Shown piece after piece: positions 15,097 through 23,428 of a stretch of 24,095 bases of DNA. This stretch comes from Proteiniphilum sp. UBA4977 (GTDB lineage: Bacteria > Bacteroidota > Bacteroidia > Bacteroidales > Dysgonomonadaceae), in assembly GCA_002398565.1 (NCBI GenBank), contig DGZP01000016.1:1-24095 (forward strand), written 5' to 3'. The notes under the pieces are model-generated. The model was given only the letters and a program-made list of their open reading frames with translations. It did no database searches and was not told the DNA's origin. Made by a program: the position numbers and the translations under genes. Positions within the stretch are counted from its first letter, which is position 1. Each line of letters begins with the position of its first letter.

Positions 15097-16353
15097 ATGG
15101 AAATGATAAATATGAAAAAAGTTTTTTATATCACTATCTTGTTATCGGTTGTCTTCTCCTGCAGTGAGAAAAATTTGGAACCGATAAATGAAAAAACCGG
15201 TAAGCCGGACAAGGTGACTGTCATGGAAACGACACCCATAGCAGGGGGGGTACGAATTACCTATGAAATTCCTAATTCAAATGATATATTAGGGGTTAAA
15301 GCAATTTACACTTTACAGAGTGGAAAACAAAGAGAAGTAGTTTCTTCTTATTATAAAACATCCTTGGAAATAAAAGGATATACCGATGAAAAGGTACATT
15401 CGGCAACATTGTATACGTTCAATCGCGCCCTTGAATTTTCAGATCCAGTTGAAGTAAGTTTCACTCCCCTAAAATCAGCCATCCAAAAAGTTGTAGAATC
15501 ATTCGAATTCTTAAGCGATTTTGGAGGAGTAGGGTTTAGGTGGAAAAATGAAGACAAAGAGATCTTGAATTTCGAGTTTCTAGGAGAAAACGACAAAGGC
15601 GAGTTACAGACAGTAGAGATAATTTCGTCTCAATTAGCCGACGGGAGTGGCGCTCTTCGCGGATACGATACAAATCCATATCGTTTTGGGGCCATTGTCA
15701 GCGACAGATACGAGAATTACTCTGATACGCTATACCCAAAAGAAGGTGTAATTACTCCACTTTTTGAAGAACAGTTAGATCGTTCTAAAATTGAAATACT
15801 AAATAACAACACCTTACCGCAAGGCGCTGCTCTTATTTACCCTTATGAAAATGACGTAAGATGGGATTACCCGGGGTGGGCGTCAGGTAATAGCGCTTAC
15901 AGCATGTTTGACGGGAGCCGAGACACCTGGAGCCATACATACATAGCAACGGTTCCCGGAGCAGCGTTTACAATTGACTTGCATTGTCTGATGAAGTTAA
16001 GTCGCATTCATACGTTCCAACGAGATTATAATTACGCTCCACGTGTTTATAATCAGGGAAATATTGAATTATTTGAAGTATGGGGTGCGCAAGATCAACC
16101 GATTATGAATGGAAAATGGGAAGAGGCCGGATGGATAAAAATTGGAGATTTTAAAACCATAAAGCCTTCCGGTTCACCATTAGGCACTGTAACAGATGAA
16201 GACTTTACGGTAGCCGCTAAAGGACATGATTTTACAATTGACATAACTTCACCCGCAGTGCGTTATATACGGGTAAAAGTTAACAGGACATTTGGAAATG
16301 TTTCGAACTGCTATTTTGCAGAAGTAAGTTTTTTCGGTGAAATTATAGATTAA
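15097..16353 (+). CDS. Surface lipoprotein, DUF4959/DUF5126/DUF5000-like architecture
   Basis: A lipoprotein of 418 residues (or 413 if the ATG at 15112, MKKVFYI, is used, which gives a cleaner leader). The lipobox is LSVVFSC. An N-terminal Ig/fibronectin-like domain (KPDKVTVMETTPIAGGVRITYEIP) is followed by a second beta domain of about 100 residues. The C-terminal domain, about 265-418, has AYSMFDGSRDTWSHTY, a hydrophobic TIDLH strand and FELFEVWGAQ-type wording (here IELFEVWGA). This order fits the DUF4959-DUF5126-DUF5000 proteins of Bacteroidetes PULs, whose last domain resembles F5/8 type C (discoidin) carbohydrate-binding folds; the names are from memory. It lies 10 bases after susD and probably binds glycan at the cell surface (inference). 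Confidence 0.82.
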   Translation: MEMINMKKVFYITILLSVVFSCSEKNLEPINEKTGKPDKVTVMETTPIAGGVRITYEIPNSNDILGVKAIYTLQSGKQREVVSSYYKTSLEIKGYTDEKVHSATLYTFNRALEFSDPVEVSFTPLKSAIQKVVESFEFLSDFGGVGFRWKNEDKEILNFEFLGENDKGELQTVEIISSQLADGSGALRGYDTNPYRFGAIVSDRYENYSDTLYPKEGVITPLFEEQLDRSKIEILNNNTLPQGAALIYPYENDVRWDYPGWASGNSAYSMFDGSRDTWSHTYIATVPGAAFTIDLHCLMKLSRIHTFQRDYNYAPRVYNQGNIELFEVWGAQDQPIMNGKWEEAGWIKIGDFKTIKPSGSPLGTVTDEDFTVAAKGHDFTIDITSPAVRYIRVKVNRTFGNVSNCYFAEVSFFGEIID

Positions 16354-16364
16354 CAATACAAAAG

Positions 16365-17555
16365 ATGAAAAAGATAAACAGCAATCTATACATTATTATA
16401 TTGTCTTTTTTTGCATTTTTCTCATGTGAAGATATGATGGATTATCATAAAGACTATACAAAAGGAGGAGAAATTGTATATGCACCGAAAGTAGATTCGG
16501 TTATTTTCTCATCTGGAAAACGTAGAATTCAATTTCAATATTGGTTGTACGATTCGCCTAGTGTACGATCAATTAATGTATATTGGAATAATGGAAAAGA
16601 TTCATTGGAAATTCCAATTGAAAGAGCAACAATAAAAGAGAGTCACATTTTATGTGATTCGGGAAAAGTAATGATTGATAATTTACAGGAAGGGTCTTAT
16701 TCTTTCCACGTGAAGACAATAGATTCATCCGATAATTATTCTCTGAAAGTCGAAGGTTTTGCAAATTCATATGGCGCTAATTTTGAAAATGGGCTCTCAA
16801 ATCGCAGGGTAAAATCAGTTTCACAATACGCCATAAACGAGAACGCAACCATCGATTGGTATGCAGCATCAGAAGAGATGATCGGGGTAGAAGTTAAATA
16901 CACGAAGAAGGATAATCAAGAAGCAATTGTATCGCTATCGGCATCTTCCACGTCCATGGCTTGTCCAGATGCAAAAACAGATTCACCTTTCGAATACCGT
17001 ACATTTTTCTTACCTGAACCAACCGCGATAGATACTTTCGCTACAGATTGGTCGTTCAATAAAACAAAATTTCCTTTCGACAGAAGTAACTGGGAAGTCA
17101 TAGGGGTTTCCGATGAACAAGTTTCGGATGGAGGCGGTGTTAAAACAATTATTGATGGGATCATTCATGCACAAGGAATACCATCTAATTTTTGGCATTC
17201 TCGATGGTCTCCAGTCGCACCTCTTCCTCACTGGGCAGTAATAGACATGAAGTCACCGAAAAAAATTGCGATGATTGAAACCTTTCGCCGTTGGAGTAAC
17301 AACTCGACACGTTCAGTGGAATATTACGTTGGAAATGAATATATCCCCGGAGACATGAATGTTGATTTTAATAAATGGACAAAAATAACCGAAGGAATTT
17401 TTGACTCGAATGCATCAAACAATAGATTGGTCTTGGAGGTTTCTGATGGATTGAATGTTGCCGGACGCTATCTGCTTATCTATTTAAGAGATTCGAATAA
17501 TGCGCAGAACACACAAATTTCAGAGATATTTGTGTGCGGGCGAAGTAATGAATGA
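16365..17555 (+). CDS. Surface lipoprotein, DUF4998-like with discoidin-type C-terminal domain
   Basis: A 396-residue lipoprotein with lipobox FAFFSC (Cys21) followed by EDMMDYHKDYTKGGEIVYAP, the usual opening of DUF4998 proteins in PULs (assignment from memory). Residues about 45-225 form two beta-rich, Ig-like domains (SVRSINVYWNNGKDSLEIPI; YSFHVKTIDSSDNYSLKVEG). Residues about 240-396 look like an F5/8 type C domain: GGVKTIIDGIIHAQGIPSNF, HWAVIDMKSPKKIAMIETFRR, then GRYLLIYLRDS and ISEIFVCG at the end. It follows the previous lipoprotein by 11 bases and is the last gene before the hairpin at 17617. Probable role: surface capture of glycan for the SusC/SusD complex (inference). Its A/T content is clearly higher than that of the nagA region. 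Confidence 0.8.
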   Translation: MKKINSNLYIIILSFFAFFSCEDMMDYHKDYTKGGEIVYAPKVDSVIFSSGKRRIQFQYWLYDSPSVRSINVYWNNGKDSLEIPIERATIKESHILCDSGKVMIDNLQEGSYSFHVKTIDSSDNYSLKVEGFANSYGANFENGLSNRRVKSVSQYAINENATIDWYAASEEMIGVEVKYTKKDNQEAIVSLSASSTSMACPDAKTDSPFEYRTFFLPEPTAIDTFATDWSFNKTKFPFDRSNWEVIGVSDEQVSDGGGVKTIIDGIIHAQGIPSNFWHSRWSPVAPLPHWAVIDMKSPKKIAMIETFRRWSNNSTRSVEYYVGNEYIPGDMNVDFNKWTKITEGIFDSNASNNRLVLEVSDGLNVAGRYLLIYLRDSNNAQNTQISEIFVCGRSNE

Positions 17556-17580
17556 TTTGATATTCATTGGTGGTGACACA

Positions 17581-17594
17581 ATTGATCTATCAAT
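17581..17594. promoter_or_regulatory. Perfect 14-base palindrome ATTGATCTATCAAT
   Basis: ATTGAT and ATCAAT are exact inverted repeats around a 2-base CT centre. It lies in the gap between the surface lipoprotein and the first GH36-like gene, 22 bases before the hairpin at 17617. It has the shape of an operator for a dimeric regulator. No matching copy was noticed elsewhere in the window. Function is a guess. Confidence 0.3.
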
Positions 17595-17616
17595 AAATCC
17601 CTATAGAAATCAAGTG

Positions 17617-17659
17617 AACATGTTATCCAAATCTATATTTTAGATTCGGATAACATGTT
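17617..17659. repeat. Long inverted repeat (hairpin) before the glycosidase genes
   Basis: Left arm AACATGTTATCCAAATCTA (17617-17635) pairs with right arm TAGATTCGGATAACATGTT (17641-17659) with one mismatch in 19, around the loop TATTT. AACATGTT is itself palindromic, so it also appears as a direct repeat 35 bases apart. No T-run follows on either strand, so this is not a classical intrinsic terminator. The hairpin sits 34 bases before the likely start (17694) of the first GH36-like gene. It could terminate or attenuate, set an mRNA processing boundary, or be a paired operator. Confidence 0.7.
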
Positions 17660-17693
17660 ACCAAAATTATCCGCGAAATTAAATATAGACAAG

Positions 17694-19745
17694 ATGACTC
17701 TAAAAAAATTTATCTTCCTTTCAATCTTTATTATTAATATTCAACTTATATTTTGTATTGATAAAAATACCTATTACGCGAGATTCGATGATGATACTTT
17801 ATTTATTGGAAATAATTTGATCGAGCGAAAATTCCTCTGGAATAATGGGAATCTTAAAACTATCTCTATCAAAGATAAAAAAAATTGCCATAGCTGGATC
17901 AATCAAAAACTATCTCCCGACTTTTTTATTCCCCAGCAAAATCAAGACGCAAAAAATGACAAATGGTTTGCTGAAGAGATAGAAACCGCTATTTTGCCCA
18001 GACATTTGGCTATAACTGTTGAATATACGCTTGATCACTTGCAGATTCGAAAGGTATACCGAATTTATTCTGATTGTCCCGTCATCGCTTGTGATATTTA
18101 TTTAAGGGGAGAGGCAAAAGGAAAATGGGTCATTAAACAGAAAGATCCGGCGGAGTTGGATTATGTCGAATCCAGAAATATTCTCTCTCAATACAACGAA
18201 ATTCCGATAATAGATCAAATTTCGTTAGAAGGAAAACATTGGTCTTTGAACACTGTTGAATTTCTGGACAGGTCTGATTTCAATAACACAATGGTTAAAC
18301 CCTATTCGGGTACATCCTATACCGAAAATACTTACCGGGGAAATCTACTTTTTTGTGAAAATATGGAATCTGACGATGGTCTCTTCTTCTTGAAAGAGGC
18401 TCCGTGTTCTGGTGTACAACTGGCCTATCCGGGAGCTGATTTTGTTACCAACTTCGGACATATAAGGATGATTGGACTCGGCGTTACGCCTGAAGATTTG
18501 AATGTGGATGAATGGACAAAGGCCTACAGTGCTGTTGTCGGGGTTTATTCCGGCGGAGAAATCCAACGTTTGACTGCATTGCAAAAGTATCAGAAAAATT
18601 TTCGCAAGCTCCTTCCTGAAAGGGATGAAATGATAGTGATGAATACTTGGGGGGACAGAGGAAGCATCAGCAGATTGACAGAAAATTTTTGCAAAAAGCA
18701 AATTGAAGCGTGTGCCCGGCTGGGTATAACCCATTTTCAATTGGATTATGGCTGGCAGGAAGGGAGCGATGAAGGGACCTATCAGCACGTTTATAAAAAG
18801 AATCCTGATTTCTGGACTCCCAACAAGCAGTTGTTTCCTAACGGACTATCCCCCGTCATTGAGAAAGGGAAAGAACTTGGCGTGGATGTCTGCCTCTATT
18901 TAAACCCGTCGCTTTCCAATGATAATGAAGATTGGGAAAAAGACGCCGATGCCATTATCAAAATGTATCGGGATTACGGGGTAAGAATGTTTAAAATTGA
19001 TGGTCAGAAGATGCCCAACAAGTTGGCAGAAAGAAGAACCCGCATGATGTACGATAAAGTGATGCGTGAAACTGACGAAAATGTCTTCTTTAACATAGAT
19101 ATTACAGCCGGAGTCAGGGGCGGTTATTTTATGTTTACGGAATATGGAAACTTGTTCTTAGAAAACAGATACACTGAGTGGGGTAATTACTATCCATATA
19201 AAACCCTTAGAAATCTCTGGATGTTGTCAAGGTACATACCTGCAGAAAAATTACTTATTGAGTTTCCCAACAAGTGGAAAAATAAAGACAAATACCCTGA
19301 AAACGATCCGTTTGCCCCGATAAATTATTCATTCGAATACCTGTTTGCCACAACCATGGCCGCACAACCTCTCGTCTGGATGGATGTGGCGGATCTTCCT
19401 GCAGGAGCATTTACAAATCAACAGCTGATAAAAAAATACCGGACCATTCAACACGATTTTCACCAAGGTGTGATTTTACCGATCGGGGATGAACCTTCCG
19501 GAAAATCTTGGACAGGTTTTCAATCTATACGGGACGATCAGGGATATTTGCTGATTTTCAGGGAAATGTCACCGAACGCTAGTGCGAAGATTAAGACATG
19601 GCTTCCTGCAGGCCGGGTCGTTAATTTGACGCCTATAGCCGGAGATGGAGACCGAATAAAACAGCAGGTATCCGATACGGGATCCGTTACACTACATCTT
19701 CCTAAAATGAACAGTTTTGCATTGTATAAATACTCCACTTATTAA
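17694..19745 (+). CDS. Clan GH-D glycosidase, GH36-like alpha-galactosidase, divergent
   Basis: A 683-residue secreted protein when started at ATG 17694, which gives a proper signal peptide (MTLKKFIFLSIFIINIQLIF). The in-frame ATG at 17655 falls inside the hairpin and would bury that signal. The N-terminal half is a beta-sandwich. The (beta/alpha)8 part begins near NTWGDRG (about residue 310), with FQLDYGWQEG as the family's second strand motif and Asp436 in MFKIDGQKM as the likely nucleophile. The usual SDxTD acid/base block of GH36 is not visible. At the corresponding place I see LFLENRYTEWGNYYP, with Glu490 and Glu495, so the acid/base residue is uncertain. The C-terminal beta domain is present. 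Alpha-galactosidase or alpha-N-acetylgalactosaminidase are both plausible. Its 3' end lies 19 bases before the start of the next GH36. Confidence 0.82.
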   Translation: MTLKKFIFLSIFIINIQLIFCIDKNTYYARFDDDTLFIGNNLIERKFLWNNGNLKTISIKDKKNCHSWINQKLSPDFFIPQQNQDAKNDKWFAEEIETAILPRHLAITVEYTLDHLQIRKVYRIYSDCPVIACDIYLRGEAKGKWVIKQKDPAELDYVESRNILSQYNEIPIIDQISLEGKHWSLNTVEFLDRSDFNNTMVKPYSGTSYTENTYRGNLLFCENMESDDGLFFLKEAPCSGVQLAYPGADFVTNFGHIRMIGLGVTPEDLNVDEWTKAYSAVVGVYSGGEIQRLTALQKYQKNFRKLLPERDEMIVMNTWGDRGSISRLTENFCKKQIEACARLGITHFQLDYGWQEGSDEGTYQHVYKKNPDFWTPNKQLFPNGLSPVIEKGKELGVDVCLYLNPSLSNDNEDWEKDADAIIKMYRDYGVRMFKIDGQKMPNKLAERRTRMMYDKVMRETDENVFFNIDITAGVRGGYFMFTEYGNLFLENRYTEWGNYYPYKTLRNLWMLSRYIPAEKLLIEFPNKWKNKDKYPENDPFAPINYSFEYLFATTMAAQPLVWMDVADLPAGAFTNQQLIKKYRTIQHDFHQGVILPIGDEPSGKSWTGFQSIRDDQGYLLIFREMSPNASAKIKTWLPAGRVVNLTPIAGDGDRIKQQVSDTGSVTLHLPKMNSFALYKYSTY

Positions 19746-19764
19746 TTTAGAAGGCTTGTTATTA

Positions 19765-21972
19765 ATGAAATATATTGTTTTTATCAGTTTTTTCCTCAGT
19801 TCTTTTATAATGGTATCTGTTGGACAGAACAGCGAGCTTATCCATATAGAAACGGAACGCCTCAGTCTGATATTTACGTCTCAGCTGGGTGAAAAAGCTA
19901 TTTTCCAGTATTTTGGAGATAAGCTGTCGACAACTCCCTTGCAGATCTCCAAAGAGAGATTTAAAATGAACCAGGATATAAAGGAGAGTACAGCTCCGGA
20001 GATCTTTCCGGCGTACGGGAGGAGATTATATATGGAGCCTGCGATCCGTCTGGTTCATCAGGATGGGGTATTGACCACGGATCTCGTCTATGATTCTCAC
20101 CATACAAAAGATATCGATGATAATGTGACTGAAACCGTTATTCGGCTAAAGGACAAAATCTATCCTGTCTGGGTTGATCTTCAGTTTAAGGCATACCGGA
20201 AGGAGAATGTGATTAGTCAGAGCGTTTGTGTAAGTCATAATGAGAGTAAGCCGGTAATGATAGAGGAATTGGCTTCTTCATATTTACCGCTGACAGCGCA
20301 GTCCTATTACTTAACTCATTTTTCCGGTACTTGGGCAAACGAGATGCAACTGATTGAAGAAAAGCTGACGCCCGGAATAAAAAAAGTTGAGTCGAAGAAA
20401 GGTGTCCGTACCACTCAGTCGGAAAGCCCATCCTTTTTGTTATCATTAAATAATCCTGTGCAAGAAAACAGTGGCGAAATATACGCCGGATCGCTGGCAT
20501 GGTCGGGCAATTACAAACTTTCGTTTGAATTTGATGAATTCGGCAGGCTCCATGTCCTATCAGGTATGAATCCTTTTGCGTCATCCTATAAACTCAAAGC
20601 CGGGGAATCTTTTCAAACTCCGGAGAATATAATGACTTACAGTTCATCCGGAATGGGAGAGATATCCCGCAATTATCACAACTGGAGTCGTAAATATGCG
20701 CTGGCTCACGGTGGTCAGTTACGTCCAGTGGTTCTTAACAGCTGGGAAGGCGCCTATTTTTCGTTCAACGAGCAGACCATTATGGAAATGATTGATCATG
20801 CGGCAGAATTTGGCGTGGAAATGTTTGTAATGGATGATGGTTGGTTTGGCAATAAATATCCCCGTAACAATGATCGTGAGGGATTGGGAGATTGGCAGGT
20901 CAACAGAAAAAAAATACCGGGAGGAATTGATTTTCTTGCCCGATATGCTGTAAACAAAGGCCTCCGATTTGGAATATGGATAGAACCTGAGATGGTCAAT
21001 CCTAAAAGCGAACTGGCCGAAAAGCATCCTGAATGGATCGTGAAAAGCGGGGACAGGGAAATGCTGACTATTCGTAATCAATGGTTATTGGATCTCAGTA
21101 ACCCGAAAGTGCAGGATTTTGTAGTGAAAACATTCAATGATGTTTTATCGTTGTCGGAACATATCAGTTATATTAAATGGGATGCCAACAGACATGTCGA
21201 CAATGTCGGTTCCGATTACCTGGGAGCTGAAGAGCAAACCCATTTCTGGATAGAATATACGAGAGGGTTGTATAAAGTCTATGAACGGATTAGGGAATCA
21301 CACCCGGATGTGATGATTCAACTTTGCTCATCTGGAGGAGGACGTTTGGATTTCGGCGCGTTGCGGTTTCATGATGAATTTTGGGCAAGTGATAATACCA
21401 ATCCGTTGAATCGCCTTTTTATTCAGTACAGTACTAGTCTCTTCTTTCCTGCAATGGCAACGGCGTCGCATGTTTCAACGAGCCCTAATCATCAAACGGG
21501 GATGGTAACACCTTTGAAATTCAGATTCGATGTCGCGATGTCACAACGCTTGGGACTAGAATTACAGTTGAAGGATATAGCCGGTGACGATAAAGTTTTT
21601 GTAACGGAAGCTATCCGTACATACAAGAAAATTAGACCGATCGTTCAGTTTGGAGATTTGTATCGGTTACTTTCCCCCAATAATGAAGGCGGATGGTCGG
21701 CATCGCTCTACGTTGACAGGAAACAGTCCCACGCCGTTTTATTCGCGTACAGCCTGGAGTTCCACAGTAGGACAGAATACTTTGAATGTAAATTAAAGGG
21801 GTTAGATCCGAATAAAAGGTACAGACTGGAAGAATTGAATACTAGAAACAATCGTAAGAGTTTCTGGGCGGATGGAAAAACATTTACCGGAGAAGAGTTG
21901 ATGAAAATTGGGATAAATCTTCAAATTGAAGCCATATTTGATAGTTCAGTCATATTGCTTAGTGAAATATAA
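19765..21972 (+). CDS. GH36 alpha-galactosidase / alpha-N-acetylgalactosaminidase
   Basis: A 735-residue exported GH36 enzyme started at ATG 19765, which opens a normal signal peptide (MKYIVFISFFLSSFIMVSVG). An upstream in-frame ATG at 19717 would overlap the previous gene. The N-terminal supersandwich is followed by the catalytic barrel: NSWEGAYF, FVMDDGWFG, LGDWQVN, GIWIEPEMVNP. The nucleophile is Asp473 in YIKWDANR. CSSGGGRLD precedes ASDNTNPLNR, where Asp543 is the acid/base candidate; the 70-residue spacing matches characterised GH36 enzymes. The block SHVSTSPNHQTG is also conserved. The classical SDDTD reads SDNTN here. The enzyme hydrolyses alpha-linked galactose, or GalNAc in some members; the neighbouring GH109 genes make GalNAc-containing glycans likely. 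Location probably periplasmic. Confidence 0.93.
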   Translation: MKYIVFISFFLSSFIMVSVGQNSELIHIETERLSLIFTSQLGEKAIFQYFGDKLSTTPLQISKERFKMNQDIKESTAPEIFPAYGRRLYMEPAIRLVHQDGVLTTDLVYDSHHTKDIDDNVTETVIRLKDKIYPVWVDLQFKAYRKENVISQSVCVSHNESKPVMIEELASSYLPLTAQSYYLTHFSGTWANEMQLIEEKLTPGIKKVESKKGVRTTQSESPSFLLSLNNPVQENSGEIYAGSLAWSGNYKLSFEFDEFGRLHVLSGMNPFASSYKLKAGESFQTPENIMTYSSSGMGEISRNYHNWSRKYALAHGGQLRPVVLNSWEGAYFSFNEQTIMEMIDHAAEFGVEMFVMDDGWFGNKYPRNNDREGLGDWQVNRKKIPGGIDFLARYAVNKGLRFGIWIEPEMVNPKSELAEKHPEWIVKSGDREMLTIRNQWLLDLSNPKVQDFVVKTFNDVLSLSEHISYIKWDANRHVDNVGSDYLGAEEQTHFWIEYTRGLYKVYERIRESHPDVMIQLCSSGGGRLDFGALRFHDEFWASDNTNPLNRLFIQYSTSLFFPAMATASHVSTSPNHQTGMVTPLKFRFDVAMSQRLGLELQLKDIAGDDKVFVTEAIRTYKKIRPIVQFGDLYRLLSPNNEGGWSASLYVDRKQSHAVLFAYSLEFHSRTEYFECKLKGLDPNKRYRLEELNTRNNRKSFWADGKTFTGEELMKIGINLQIEAIFDSSVILLSEI

Positions 21973-21986
21973 ATAATACAAGATTT

Positions 21987-23378
21987 ATGAGTACTCGTCG
22001 TGATTTTATTAAAAAGACCGTGTTGAGCGGGGTTGCGCTAGGAGCTTTGGGATTACCCGGTTATGCAGGGAATTCATCAGAAACAGCGAAGAAAGGATTG
22101 AAAATACCCAGACGAAAAGGTAAATCGGTGATGGGCTTGCGTTGTGAACCTCTCCCTGTGGTGAGAATTGCCGTGATTGGCTTAGGAAGGGGTAATAGTG
22201 CGGTTTACCGTCTGGCCAGAATTAAGGGCACACAGATTGTCGCTATCGATGATTTAGTACCTGAAAGAATTGCATCGGCGCAAGAAAATCTTAGGGATGC
22301 CGGACGTCCGGAGGCAATTGTCTATTCCAAAGAGGAAGACTGGAAGAAAATATGTGAGCGTGATGATATTGATTTAATTTACAATGCAACGCCTTGGAAT
22401 CTGCATGTTCCAATCGCCTTGTACGCGATGAAACATGGGAAACATGTTACCATCGAAGTTCCCGCGGCAATGACGATAGACGACTGTTGGGCACTGGTAG
22501 ATATGGCTGAACAGGCGCAACGCCATTGCATGATGCTGGAAAATTGTTGTTACGACTTTTTTGAATTGACTACGTTGAACATGGCCCGTAAAGGTCTATT
22601 CGGAGAAGTATTTCACGGTGAATGCGCTTATATCCATGATTTGAGATGCCAGTTGGACAGAAGCGACAGCTACCATAATACCTGGAGAGTGGATCATTAC
22701 ACCAGGCATACGGGGAATCCCTATCCCACTCATGGACTGGGACCGATTGCACAAATGATGGGTATTAACAGAGGCGATCGCTTTGATTATCTTACGTCAA
22801 TGTCTTCAAATCATCACGGATTGACGCTCTATGCGGAAAACAAATACGGTAAAGATTCTTCGGAAGCGAAAACTGTCTATAAGTTGGGCGACATGAACTG
22901 TACAACTGTCAAAACAGTCAATGGAAATACAATCCTAATCGAACATAACGTGACGAGTCCGGCTCCGTATGACCGTCTTCATAAACTTTATGGGACAAAA
23001 GGATATGCGGTAAAATATCCGGAACAAAAGATAGCCCTGGAGCCCGACCCGCATGAATTTTTAAGTGATGAGGATTTTAATGCTATCATGAAAAAGTATG
23101 AACATCCATTATCGAGGTATATAGGTGAACAGGCCAAAAAGGTCGGAGGGCACGGAGGAATGGATTATATTATGGATTGGAGACTGATTTATTGTTTGAG
23201 AAATGGCTTACCCTTGGATCAGGATGTCTATGATGCGGCAGCATGGTCCTCCATTGTGGAGTTAAGTGAAAGATCGGTTCTAGACAGAAGTAATTCGGTA
23301 GAAGTTCCGGATTTTACGAGAGGAGAATGGAAGGATGCAAAGCCATGGCCTATTATAGATATGGATAGGGTTTTATAG
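21987..23378 (+). CDS. GH109 NAD-dependent alpha-N-acetylgalactosaminidase
   Basis: A 463-residue protein closely following the GH109 pattern known from Elizabethkingia, whose members cleave terminal alpha-GalNAc (blood group A type) by an oxidation/elimination mechanism with bound NAD+. It begins with a twin-arginine leader (STRRDFIKKTVLSG). The nucleotide-binding loop is VIGLGRGNSAV. The catalytic motifs are present: Tyr215 in AYIHDLR and His249 in YPTHGLGP, equivalent to Tyr179 and His228 of the reference enzyme. Further family blocks are MMLENCCYDFFELTTLN, LFGEVFHGE, INRGDR, GHGGMDYIMDW and VPDFTRGEW. Length is normal. It starts 14 bases after the GH36 gene and is followed after 50 bases by a second GH109. 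The leader implies folded export with cofactor, provided the host has a Tat system. Confidence 0.94.
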   Translation: MSTRRDFIKKTVLSGVALGALGLPGYAGNSSETAKKGLKIPRRKGKSVMGLRCEPLPVVRIAVIGLGRGNSAVYRLARIKGTQIVAIDDLVPERIASAQENLRDAGRPEAIVYSKEEDWKKICERDDIDLIYNATPWNLHVPIALYAMKHGKHVTIEVPAAMTIDDCWALVDMAEQAQRHCMMLENCCYDFFELTTLNMARKGLFGEVFHGECAYIHDLRCQLDRSDSYHNTWRVDHYTRHTGNPYPTHGLGPIAQMMGINRGDRFDYLTSMSSNHHGLTLYAENKYGKDSSEAKTVYKLGDMNCTTVKTVNGNTILIEHNVTSPAPYDRLHKLYGTKGYAVKYPEQKIALEPDPHEFLSDEDFNAIMKKYEHPLSRYIGEQAKKVGGHGGMDYIMDWRLIYCLRNGLPLDQDVYDAAAWSSIVELSERSVLDRSNSVEVPDFTRGEWKDAKPWPIIDMDRVL

Positions 23379-23428
23379 GTGACTGATGGTTTCGGATAAT
23401 AGAAAAGAGAAAAAATAAATATTGTCGT

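Noticed and set aside
17617..17659. Rho-independent terminator
   Set aside because: The stem is A/T-rich and no T-run follows on either strand.
17655..17693. ATG at 17655 as the start of the first GH36-like gene
   Set aside because: It falls within the right arm of the hairpin and would place 13 polar residues before the signal peptide that begins at 17694.
18345..18788. 147-residue open frame on the minus strand inside the GH36-like gene
   Set aside because: It is a shadow of the GH36-like coding frame with no domain features.
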